Assembly (NCBI RefSeq): GCF_014212055.1
Contig: NZ_JACJVO010000033.1
Coordinates: forward strand, 124,001 to 188,000
DNA length: 64,000 bases
Origin: Cohnella zeiphila
Lineage (GTDB): Bacteria > Bacillota > Bacilli > Paenibacillales > Paenibacillaceae
Reading direction: 5' to 3'
Made by a program: the position numbers and the translations under genes. Below, piece after piece: positions 25,297-33,039 of this stretch; within the stretch, counting starts at the first letter, position 1; the number at the start of each line of letters is the position of its first letter. The notes beneath the pieces are model-generated. The model was not told the origin of the DNA. It did no database searches and saw only the letters and a list, made by a program, of their open reading frames with translations.

Positions 25297-26421
25297 ATGA
25301 CGGTACGCCACAAAATATTTCTTTATATGGGACTGCTCGTCCTGATCATTAGCGTCTCTCATGCCGTAATCAATCAGATCTATATGAACCATGTGTTCGA
25401 CCAATTTCGCAAGGAACAAATCGGCGCCGCTTATTTGAACGCTCCGCCCGGGGAACAAGTCGAAATCTTGAAGGCGTACGTTACAGACAAGATGAAGTGG
25501 ATCGGCCCCGGAAAAGGAGTCTTTATCCTTGCGATCGGGCTGTTCTTCAGTTTATGGATTTCGGGAGTACTGACGCTACCGCTCAAAAAACTGATGGCCG
25601 CAATCGAACGCGTCGCTCAGGGAAATCTGGACGTGAACGTACCTGTGCAGTCAAAGGACGAATACGGGAAAGTCATTCGGACATTCAACGATATGACGCT
25701 CCGCCTGCGGGAGGCCGAGGACGCCCGAAGACATCTGGTGGCCGATGTCGCGCATGAGCTTCGGACCCCGCTGTCCATTATTCAGCTCAAGCTGGAGAAT
25801 GCCCAGCAGTCCAGCCAAACTGCCTCTCCGGAAATGCTGCTTAGACTTCACGACGAAGTGATTCGCTTAAGCCTGTTGGTGGATGATCTTCATGTCTTGT
25901 CGTTGGCGGAGGCGGGACGGCTGTCGCTGGATTTCAAACCGCTCGATCTGACAGCGAAACTCGAACAAATCGTGGATGACGTGAAAATGGAAGCCGAAGA
26001 AAACGGACTGGAGATTCAACTCTCTTCCGGAACCGGGCCCGTAACCGTGATAGCCGATGCGAGACGGATTGCGCAGGTTTTCATCAATTTGCTTACGAAT
26101 GCCATTCGTTATACGCCGCCAGGCGGAAGAATCTCGGTCGTCGTGGAAGACAAAGTCGCGGAGCGGGATCAAACCTATGCATGCGTCTCGATTATCGACA
26201 CCGGAGTCGGTATTCCGGAGGAAGAACTCCCCCGCTTGTTCGACCGTTTCTATCGCGTAGAAAAAGCCCGTTCGCGCCATACCGGCGGAACGGGGCTCGG
26301 ATTGACCATTGCACATCAATTGATGAAAGCCCACGGAGGTTTCATCCGCGTTGCGAGTCGGCTTGATCAAGGCTCGGCTTTTACCGTTTATTTACCGGTT
26401 CAGTCCCTGGATGATAAGTAA
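25297..26421 (+). CDS. Orphan HAMP-domain sensor histidine kinase
   Basis: 374 residues. Two transmembrane helices (about 7-24 and 74-94) flank a short 50-residue external loop, then come a HAMP domain, an H-box with phosphoacceptor H153 in VAHELRTPLS, an N-box NLLTNAIRYTP, and the G-boxes DTGVGIPEEE and GGTGLGLTIAH. No response regulator gene adjoins it, which is unusual for this class. It is transcribed away from the cupredoxin/membrane-protein pair, so redox or copper sensing is conceivable. Its last 41 bp overlap the end of the convergent bicupin gene. Confidence 0.92.
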   Translation: MTVRHKIFLYMGLLVLIISVSHAVINQIYMNHVFDQFRKEQIGAAYLNAPPGEQVEILKAYVTDKMKWIGPGKGVFILAIGLFFSLWISGVLTLPLKKLMAAIERVAQGNLDVNVPVQSKDEYGKVIRTFNDMTLRLREAEDARRHLVADVAHELRTPLSIIQLKLENAQQSSQTASPEMLLRLHDEVIRLSLLVDDLHVLSLAEAGRLSLDFKPLDLTAKLEQIVDDVKMEAEENGLEIQLSSGTGPVTVIADARRIAQVFINLLTNAIRYTPPGGRISVVVEDKVAERDQTYACVSIIDTGVGIPEEELPRLFDRFYRVEKARSRHTGGTGLGLTIAHQLMKAHGGFIRVASRLDQGSAFTVYLPVQSLDDK

Positions 26422-27586
26422 ACCCCGGATTGTAAACGATAAATTGTTTTTCCTTTTTCAATGCGTTCATGAATTCCGGTCCTGCGTTTAGGTTCCGTTG
26501 CACCAGTTCATGAGGCGTGAGCGCCAGCCACTGGTTTAAGGAAACGTCTTCAAAGCGGTCGCTCTTGAACATCTCCAAGGCCCACACGGTTTGATTGCCC
26601 GTATTTTGGATGTAGTGACCGAAGGCTCGAGGCACGTATCCTACATCCCCGGCGCGAAAATCGAAAGTGCGAGCCGTGCCGTTGGCCGCGAAAACCGTCA
26701 TGCGTGCCGTTCCCGAGATATAATATTGCCATTCGTCATTGTTCGGATGCCAATGCATCTCCCTCATGGCGCCCGGTTTAATCTCCAACAGCGATGCGGC
26801 AATCTGAGTGGAAACGGGAAAATTGGTTGAATCCACGATGCGCACGGTACTTCCGCCCGGAGTTACGATCGGCTTTTGGGCAAGCAGCCGATGTTTAAAA
26901 GACTTCGGTATCGTGCCTTGCGGATCCGCCACCTGTTGACTCTCGAGCGGACCGGGTACGTTCGCTTGAAAAATATACAACTGATGGTCCGGGATTTGGG
27001 CAAAAGCGCTCCGGGGAACGCCGAAGTTCGCCGATAACACTTCCTTTGGCGTATGGGAGAACCAATCGGAAAGAGATAGCGTATTGAGGTCGGAGAAATG
27101 GCCGTCCGGGAAGACGAGCAAAAACTCGCAGCCTTCTTCCAGCCCCTGAATCGAGTGCGGAATGCCGGGAGGGAAGTACCACAGGTCCCCCACTCCTATA
27201 TCGGCAATAAAATTCCTTCCGTCCTGGTCGACGGATGTAATGCGCGCCCGCCCCACCAGCACGATCGCCCATTCCGCTTGCTGATGCCAATGGAGCTCGC
27301 GCACGCCGCCCGGGGTCAAAGCCATATTCACGCCTGCGATCGTGGTCGCGATCGGCAGCTCCCGAACCGTTACTTCCCGCGACCATCCCCCGTGATTCAA
27401 CTGCATATGAGCGTCGGAGAATGAGAACTTCATATTGGGCACCGACCCGGCATCGGTGACGGGAGGGACCAGCATGTCGGGGTTCTCGCGGTCTCTCATG
27501 ACATCGCGCGGGCCCAAATCCAACCAACCGGCGCCGTCCTTCCTTATCGGCTGCGGTATATTTCCGTTCCGTGTTTCGATCTCCAC
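26381..27586 (-). CDS. Oxalate decarboxylase-like bicupin with altered lid
   Basis: 401 residues, GTG start. Two cupin domains each carry a complete Mn site: H99, H101, E105, H144 and H278, H280, E285, H324; the C-terminal Glu (E338, matching E333 of Bacillus subtilis OxdC) is present. The N-terminal lid, SENS in OxdC, reads S165-D-L-N168, so the Glu thought to be the proton donor is an Asp and the lid chemistry differs. It may be a decarboxylase or may lean toward oxidation. There is no signal peptide; converging 3' overlap of 41 bp with the kinase gene. Confidence 0.9.
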   Translation of the reverse strand: MEIETRNGNIPQPIRKDGAGWLDLGPRDVMRDRENPDMLVPPVTDAGSVPNMKFSFSDAHMQLNHGGWSREVTVRELPIATTIAGVNMALTPGGVRELHWHQQAEWAIVLVGRARITSVDQDGRNFIADIGVGDLWYFPPGIPHSIQGLEEGCEFLLVFPDGHFSDLNTLSLSDWFSHTPKEVLSANFGVPRSAFAQIPDHQLYIFQANVPGPLESQQVADPQGTIPKSFKHRLLAQKPIVTPGGSTVRIVDSTNFPVSTQIAASLLEIKPGAMREMHWHPNNDEWQYYISGTARMTVFAANGTARTFDFRAGDVGYVPRAFGHYIQNTGNQTVWALEMFKSDRFEDVSLNQWLALTPHELVQRNLNAGPEFMNALKKEKQFIVYNPGFTYHPGTEPVNKR

Positions 27587-27699
27587 GAATCACACCATCC
27601 CTTACCCCACGCACTTTGTGGTCGTTACTGGTTAAGTGCCTATTTTCAGGTTATGAGCGGAATCGGGAATTGGATACATCGTCATGGGATGTTTGCATT

Positions 27700-27867
27700 T
27701 CATCGCTTGCTCTGCTTCCCGGCGCCGGCCAGATAAGCGTCCGACTGCTTCTGGTATTCCGCGACGACTTTATCGGCGCACGCATAGATCGGAGCCACAT
27801 CGGAGGTATTTGGCCGGAAGATATCGGCCGGCAGGTAAAAGAACAGTCGAAATATAGCGGCATTCAA
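27700..27867 (-). pseudogene. Possible gene remnant ending QKQSDAYLAGAGKQSKR
   Basis: This open stretch of about 55 codons reads as ordinary protein (FYLPADIFRPNTSDVAPIYACADKV) but has no ribosome site and begins at the edge of a terminator hairpin. It was not recognised. It could be the tail of a deleted gene. The rest of the 430-bp gap (27587-28016) holds the bicupin leader and a terminator. Confidence 0.3.
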
Positions 27868-27892
27868 AAACCGCGGGGATCCCCCGCGGTTT
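27868..27892. terminator. Strong bidirectional-type hairpin
   Basis: AAACCGCGGGG pairs with CCCCGCGGTTT around a 3-base loop. It lies downstream of the minus-strand SDR gene. Confidence 0.75.
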
Positions 27893-28016
27893 CCTAAAGC
27901 AGCTATCTCTGTGCAAGCGATTCGGCGACGGGCTTCCAGGCTATCGATTTAGATCCACGATCCGATTGATTTCCGTGCCCTCGCTTGCTCAAATGCATTC
28001 CATAGTTGAACTCCGC

Positions 28017-28841
28017 TTACAGGAGCGTCTCGGCCCCGTCGATGTAAATCTCCGTGCCGGTAATGTGGCTGGACCGGTCGGAAGCGAGAAACAGCACCAG
28101 ATCGGCCACCTGCTCGGGCCGCCCCGGCCCGTGCTCGAGCGGATGGGCTCCTTCCGGATACTCGACCGGGATGCGAATTTTCTCCACCTGCTTCGTGCTG
28201 TCGGTATTTTCTCCGATATTCGTCCGAATCCCCCCGGGACAGATGGCGTTGACGCGGATCCGGTAACGGGCCAGCTCCAAGGCGGCCATCTTGGCGAAGG
28301 CGACCTGCCCGGCCTTGGACGCGCTGTAAGCGGACATCCCGAACCCGGAGAACTTCCGGTTGCCGTTGATCGAGCTCGTCACGACGATGCTGCCCCCCTT
28401 CTCTTTCATATGGGGCACGGCGTTCTTGACGGTCAGGAACGTCCCCCTCAGATTGATCCCCAACGTCTCGTCCCACGACTCCGGCGTCAAATCCTCGATC
28501 GGGGCGAGCGTACCGTTGATTCCGGCGTTGGCGAATACGACGTCCATGCTGCCGAAGCGCTCCGCAGCAGCGCGGACGGCGCGTTCCATTCTGACCGGAT
28601 CGGATACGTCGACGTCGTAAAACTCGGCCTCCCGGCCCATGCCGCGAATCTCCTCCTCGACGTCCTCGGTCCGCTCGCCGATCAGATCGAGCAGGCAGAC
28701 ATTCGCTCCGGCGCGGGCAAGCTCCAACGCGGAAGCTCTGCCGATCCCCGAGCCGGCTCCCGTCACGAGCGCCGTCTTGCCTGCCAGCGGAAGCCCCACT
28801 GCCGGCATGTCCCTTTTTTCCTCATCCATCCGTCGGTTCAT
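28017..28841 (-). CDS. Short-chain dehydrogenase/reductase
   Basis: 274 residues with TGAGSGIG cofactor loop, LLDLIGE at the end of beta2 (acidic, NAD-type), NAGI, SSIN and the YSASK active site, ending ITGTEIYIDGAETLL. It matches the glucose/ribitol-dehydrogenase-like SDR group. Start ATG behind AAAGGAG. It stands between a terminator and the DUF421 gene, about 90 bp downstream of that gene; no pathway is indicated by its neighbours. Confidence 0.9.
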   Translation of the reverse strand: MNRRMDEEKRDMPAVGLPLAGKTALVTGAGSGIGRASALELARAGANVCLLDLIGERTEDVEEEIRGMGREAEFYDVDVSDPVRMERAVRAAAERFGSMDVVFANAGINGTLAPIEDLTPESWDETLGINLRGTFLTVKNAVPHMKEKGGSIVVTSSINGNRKFSGFGMSAYSASKAGQVAFAKMAALELARYRIRVNAICPGGIRTNIGENTDSTKQVEKIRIPVEYPEGAHPLEHGPGRPEQVADLVLFLASDRSSHITGTEIYIDGAETLL

Positions 28842-28931
28842 CGCGAATCTCTCCTTTCCAAAATGTCCTGCTGGAAATCATCCGAATATCTATCGTATAC
28901 CCGTCTTTGAAAAGGAATACTCAGAGGACGA

Positions 28932-29648
28932 TTATCGGGTACAAACGCGAGCCGGCTTCTCGAGGCTTGAAGTTGGACCGATCGCCTCCAGCCTTCCTTC
29001 CTCCGTCCATTCCGCGAAAGCAACCGAACCGACTTCCGTGAATCCGAGCGCCCGCAGCTCCCGCCGAAGCCAATCTTCGTCCCGGCCGATCGCGGCGAGC
29101 CCATGGGGCTGGATCACTCCCTTTTCGACCAGGCTTCTGGGCAAGACGGTCCCGGAGGGTTCGAGCTCGAGGTCTCTTCGTCGAACCTCTTCATAAGCGG
29201 ACTTCCTTAAGACGCTGAGAGAACCGTTCGTCTCGTAGATGGCGTAAGCCACCTCGCTTACCGTGAAGATGCCCTGCTGGCGCAGCATCATGCGCAGCTC
29301 CTCGATCTCCATGCTGTTGCGCCTCATCGCGGCCAGGTCGATCCTTCCGTCCGCGATCAGCATCTCGGGCCTGCCCTCCAGCCGTCTGCGGAACGGCTTG
29401 CCGAATGCCATGATCTTCTCGAACGCGTAAGACAGAAAGGCCCAGAAGGCTAATGCGAAGAGAAGCATCCCGTAGCTCGCCTGCTTGTCGTAGATCGTAT
29501 TGCCGACCAGATCTCCGAGCACCAAGGAGGAGACAAAATCGAAGGGCGTCAGCTGAGCGATCTCCCTTTTGCCCAGCAGACGCGTCATGGTCCACAGCCC
29601 CGCGAACGCAATCGCGAGCTTGACCGCTATCTCCGCATAATCCTGCAT
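28932..29648 (-). CDS. DUF421 membrane protein (YetF/YdfR-like)
   Basis: About 238 residues. Two or three N-terminal helices with the family motif RLLGKREIAQLTPFDFV near 22, then the cytoplasmic DUF421 domain (MEIEELRMMLRQQGIF, VAYAIYETNGSLSVL). YetF-type proteins are common in spore formers; a B. subtilis member is linked to spore germination, but the biochemical role is unknown. Start ATG (MQDYAEI) behind GGGAGG. Confidence 0.9.
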   Translation of the reverse strand: MQDYAEIAVKLAIAFAGLWTMTRLLGKREIAQLTPFDFVSSLVLGDLVGNTIYDKQASYGMLLFALAFWAFLSYAFEKIMAFGKPFRRRLEGRPEMLIADGRIDLAAMRRNSMEIEELRMMLRQQGIFTVSEVAYAIYETNGSLSVLRKSAYEEVRRRDLELEPSGTVLPRSLVEKGVIQPHGLAAIGRDEDWLRRELRALGFTEVGSVAFAEWTEEGRLEAIGPTSSLEKPARVCTR

Positions 29649-29743
29649 CGGAACGCCTCCCTTCACCGTCCTTTCCGATATTTACCCGCCTGATCGCGCT
29701 CTTCAATCGGAAGCCTTCACCGGGTAACGAGGTGCCGTGCCGA

Positions 29744-29772
29744 ATAAAAAAAGCCGCGTTCGTCGCGGCTTT
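29744..29772 (-). terminator. Terminator after the orphan solute-binding lipoprotein
   Basis: AAAGCCGCG/CGCGGCTTT stem with a 5-base loop and a 7-base U-run on the minus strand, 12 bp after the stop codon. Confidence 0.9.
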
Positions 29773-29783
29773 CAGGCTTCCTA

Positions 29784-31238
29784 TTATTCATTTAACATAA
29801 GGTCGATTTTGTTCGCGATGAGCTTCGCCGCGGCGTCCGCAGACTTCTGGCCGGAGAAGAAAGCCTCCGATCCGTCGCCGACGATCTCTTCGAGCTTGGA
29901 CGGTTCGCCCACGGCATGAACGGCCCCGGTCAGGTAAGCCTCTATTTGGTTCAGCAGGGCCGGATCGGCCTGAACCGTGGAGCCATCCTCCTGCTTTACC
30001 ATCCCGTCTTTCTTCATCTTGTTCTTCTGCTGCTCGTAAACGCTTTTGTTCATCGGAAATCCCGGATTGTCGCCGAGCACGCCGACATAGGACTGCACGC
30101 TGTCGTCGTTCAGCAAAAACTTGATAAAGTCCCAGGCTTGCTGAGGGTGGGCGGAGTTGGCGTTGATGCCGAGCGTCCCGAACGGCTTGAAGAAGCCTCC
30201 GTCGCCCGTGTTTGCCGGATGCGGCTTGGCGTACAGCTTCGTATTCGGAAAAGGGGCGTTTGTCACGGCGTCGCGCAGCGAAAAAAGCTCCGTCTCGATA
30301 AAATAAGCATTTTCGTAAGGGCTTCCTCCTCCGGATTGGGGAACCGCCATTGCCGGTCCCCGCCCTCCCGTTTGGAAGTTGTAAAGAAGATGTTCGTCGA
30401 ACAGCGTCTTGACTTGCTGCATCAGATCGGCCAAGGTGTCGGCGTCGAATTTCGCGTTCCCGTCCGTTCCGGTCGCAAGCTTCGAGTAATTTTCCGAGAC
30501 CAGTTCGTTCAGCAGAGCGGACGGCTCGTTCGCAAAGGCGTATTCATATTCGCCCTTCTGCTTCCATTGCCTGGCGGCGCCGATAAAGTCGTTTAACGTC
30601 CAGCTGCCGTCATCGAAGGCAACGCCCGCTTTCCCGATGGCGTCCGCATCTCCGAACAGGCCGATCAGCGAGAAGTACAGCGGTATGCCGTACAATCCCC
30701 CGCCGGTCTGCAGATGGTCGATAACATTGGTAAAATACTGTTCCCGGTGAAAATCGGCGTCTTGCTTCATCAGCGGATCCAAATCGACCAACAGGCGGCG
30801 CTTGACATACTGCTCGGAAGGAAGCTCGTCGAGCTCGATCAGGTCGGGACCGCCGCCCGCCAGCATCGCCGTGTTGTTCGTCTCGATGAATTGGTCCCGC
30901 TTGTTCAGCACGTCGTTCAAATCTTTGCCCGAAGTCGAAGCGGCGTGAAGCTCGATATCGATATTCGGATGCAGCGTCTCGTATTTCTTCACGGCGGCCT
31001 CCAGCTGCCCGCTCAGGTAATAAGTGGCGACGACCAGCTTCACATGCTCGTTAGGATCACCGCTCTTCGCCGGTATACCGTTCTTGGAGTCCGCCGGCGC
31101 CGAAGCTTGTCCGTTCGACTGCGCCCCCTGTGCCGGCGAGTCCGATGCCGTTCCCTTCCCGTCCTCGTTCTCCGGGCCTCCGGAGCAAGCGGAGAGAAGC
31201 AATAACAGGGCGAGCCCCGTCCAAGCTGTTTTTTTCAT
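29784..31238 (-). CDS. Family 1 extracellular solute-binding lipoprotein, orphan
   Basis: 484 residues. The signal peptide ends in lipobox LLSACS (Cys 18), followed by a Ser/Gly/Asn-rich linker to about 65 and then a two-lobed binding protein (HPNIDIELHA, GGGPDLIELDELP, WTLNDFIGAARQWKQKG). It is of the sugar-transporter type, but no permease or ATPase genes are beside it, so it must work with a transporter elsewhere or serve as an external sensor. Its own terminator follows directly. Confidence 0.88.
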   Translation of the reverse strand: MKKTAWTGLALLLLLSACSGGPENEDGKGTASDSPAQGAQSNGQASAPADSKNGIPAKSGDPNEHVKLVVATYYLSGQLEAAVKKYETLHPNIDIELHAASTSGKDLNDVLNKRDQFIETNNTAMLAGGGPDLIELDELPSEQYVKRRLLVDLDPLMKQDADFHREQYFTNVIDHLQTGGGLYGIPLYFSLIGLFGDADAIGKAGVAFDDGSWTLNDFIGAARQWKQKGEYEYAFANEPSALLNELVSENYSKLATGTDGNAKFDADTLADLMQQVKTLFDEHLLYNFQTGGRGPAMAVPQSGGGSPYENAYFIETELFSLRDAVTNAPFPNTKLYAKPHPANTGDGGFFKPFGTLGINANSAHPQQAWDFIKFLLNDDSVQSYVGVLGDNPGFPMNKSVYEQQKNKMKKDGMVKQEDGSTVQADPALLNQIEAYLTGAVHAVGEPSKLEEIVGDGSEAFFSGQKSADAAAKLIANKIDLMLNE

Positions 31239-31345
31239 CCCAAATTCACCTTCTGTCTCCAGTCTGCCTGCCGGCGCATCTACAAGCTTACAGAGGACAT
31301 GTGGCCGAATCGTCGCCTACTTGTGAACAAATTGTCTCCGCGCGC

Positions 31346-31378
31346 AAAAAAACAGGCCGTACGCTATGCCACGGCCTG
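31346..31378 (-). terminator. Hairpin with U-run in the 31.2-31.6 kb gap
   Basis: CAGGCCGT/ACGGCCTG stem with a 10-base loop, then TTTTTTTGCG on the minus strand. No intact gene lies directly upstream of it on that strand, so it may be left from a lost gene. Confidence 0.55.
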
Positions 31379-31455
31379 CGGTCTCGCGACTCGTAATCAG
31401 ATCGTCCTGAAGCCGCCGGCATACGGCCGCCGGGTTGAAGCGGTGTCGGTTCTGA

Positions 31456-31581
31456 CATGATACGGTCGCCGACAATCTGCCGAGCACCGTCAGTACCCGC
31501 CATGTTCGCGTGAACGTGGCGCCGGCAAGCGGCGGAGGAACCGCCACGACGATCGGCGAGCTTGATGTGTACGGACCGTGA
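31456..31581 (+). pseudogene. Remnant of an F5/8-type C (discoidin, CBM32-like) domain
   Basis: The plus strand encodes, between two stop codons, VADNLPSTVSTRHVRVNV followed by APASGGGTATTIGELDVYGP and a stop. RHVRVNV plus a final IGELDVYG is the usual last strand pair of discoidin-like carbohydrate-binding domains. Only about 40 codons survive, with no start. It is probably the tail of a deleted secreted enzyme that ran on the plus strand. Confidence 0.45.
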
Positions 31582-31600
31582 GCGGCGATCGACGGCAGGA

Positions 31601-31635
31601 AAAAGCCGGGCAAATGATGAATTCGCCCGGCTTTT
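31601..31635 (-). terminator. Terminator of the riboswitch-controlled operon
   Basis: AAAAGCCGGGC/GCCCGGCTTTT stem, 13-base loop, U-run on the minus strand, only 3 bp after the FabH-like stop codon. Confidence 0.9.
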
Positions 31636-31638
31636 GCG

Positions 31639-32628
31639 TCAATATTGGAATAGCAGCGATACGTTCTGCCAACCGGCGCCGACCGTCCAGAAGACCAGGT
31701 AGTCTCCCCGTTTGATCTTGCCGTCCTGCAAGGCGTCGTGCAGCGCTAGGAACGGGCTGTTGGTCGCCGTATAGCCGTACTTGTCGCCGACGTAGAATAC
31801 CTTGTCGGAGTCGAGCCCGAGCCGCTCGGACACCAGCTTCAGGTTGCCGACCGAGAACTGCGAGAACAGGAAGCCGCCGACGGCGTCTTTGGCGATCCCG
31901 TTCCGTTCCAGCAGAATCTTCAGCGAATCGACCGCGGAATCGACGCAGACGGAATCGTCGAACGGCGTGAACTGAACCTGCGCGTCCTTCGCCGTATACT
32001 CTTCGCGATACAGGTTGGAGAGCCCGTGCGCGGGGAAGAGAGAGTTGTCGATGACCGCCGTGTCGGTCTGATACACCGAGTCGATGAACCCCCTGCCTTC
32101 CGTGCCGCTCTCCAGGATGACCGCTGCGGCCGAATCCGCGAAGTTGGAATGGTAGACAGGCTGATCCGGGCTGTGCACCGACAAATAATCGGCACCGACC
32201 ACCAGCGCCCGTTCGATGCGGGGGTTGCCCATCATGGTGCGGCACGCCTGCTCCACGGCGACCAGCATGCCGGCGCAGTTGGCGTTGATGTCGTAGCACA
32301 TCGTGTTCAGATCGCCCTTAAGCGCGCTGTGAATCTTCAAGGCGTTGCTCGGGAGCAGGTACTCGGGCGTTTGCGAGGTGAAGAGGATCAGGTCCACGTC
32401 GCTTGCCGTCAGGCCCGCCTTCTGCAGCGCCTTTTTCGAAGCTTCGACGGCCATCGTCAGCGTGTTCTCGGCCGGATCGTCGACGATGAAGCGCTTGTCC
32501 CTGCCCAGCGCCTTGAGCAGGCCGCTCACTTCGACGCCGCGTTCCTTGTAACGCTTGATGTAGTAGTCATTGTCGACTTCGTTGGACGGATGATAGATTT
32601 GAAGCTCGCGAATTCGAACGGCCCCCAT
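31639..32628 (-). CDS. FabH-like ketoacyl-ACP synthase III without the canonical His and Asn
   Basis: About 329 residues of the thiolase fold. The nucleophile Cys is C118 in DINANCAGM. In FabH the other catalytic residues lie in PHQAN and GNTSA; here the aligned stretches read FSQFS (S256) and GYTAT (Y286), so both His and Asn are gone. The protein is unlikely to perform the normal decarboxylating condensation and may be an acyltransferase or bind acyl groups. The ATG start lies 8 bases behind AAGGGAG; a GTG three codons earlier is less well placed. Last gene of the c-di-GMP riboswitch operon. Confidence 0.85.
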   Translation of the reverse strand: MGAVRIRELQIYHPSNEVDNDYYIKRYKERGVEVSGLLKALGRDKRFIVDDPAENTLTMAVEASKKALQKAGLTASDVDLILFTSQTPEYLLPSNALKIHSALKGDLNTMCYDINANCAGMLVAVEQACRTMMGNPRIERALVVGADYLSVHSPDQPVYHSNFADSAAAVILESGTEGRGFIDSVYQTDTAVIDNSLFPAHGLSNLYREEYTAKDAQVQFTPFDDSVCVDSAVDSLKILLERNGIAKDAVGGFLFSQFSVGNLKLVSERLGLDSDKVFYVGDKYGYTATNSPFLALHDALQDGKIKRGDYLVFWTVGAGWQNVSLLFQY

Positions 32629-32655
32629 GTTCTCCACTCCCTTATCGTTTCTCGA

Positions 32656-32997
32656 TCAAACTTCGATAATCTCGTAACTGTTCAATTGAACCGTTCGCGC
32701 CACCCGGGCCAGCTGCATCTTCAGGATCGGATTCTTGATCAGGCGCAGCGTCACCTTCTTGAAGCCGTCGTTCTTGTACATGTTGAAGCAGGCTTCCAGA
32801 ATCGGAATCGTCTCCGGAGCGGAGACGTTCAGCTGCGTGCAGTCGATGTCGATCTCGTAATCGGGCACGTTCAGTCCCGCGATGCTCTTCTGGTAAGCCT
32901 CGACCGATTTCATGCCGTCTTCGGTGGAGAAGGTGCCTTCCACCTTCGCCTTTAAAATCTTGCTCCCGTGATCCAGTTCAATGTTGAAGCTTCCCAT
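32656..32997 (-). CDS. Small STAS-like (SpoIIAA-like fold) protein
   Basis: 113 residues with alternating strands and helices: an N-terminal strand pair (SKILKAKVEGTFS), then DYEIDIDCTQLNV and FKKVTLRLIKNP, in the order of a STAS domain. No Ser in the classical phosphorylation loop is obvious, although ECAxNVSAPET-type serines occur near residue 59. STAS proteins act as partners or switches. Here it sits between the ThDP enzyme and the FabH-like protein and could link the operon's signalling and enzyme parts. The family is assigned on pattern only. Confidence 0.6.
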   Translation of the reverse strand: MGSFNIELDHGSKILKAKVEGTFSTEDGMKSVEAYQKSIAGLNVPDYEIDIDCTQLNVSAPETIPILEACFNMYKNDGFKKVTLRLIKNPILKMQLARVARTVQLNSYEIIEV

Positions 32998-33039
32998 GAC
33001 GATCGTGCCTCCGATATATGAAAAAATGAGTGAACCCTC

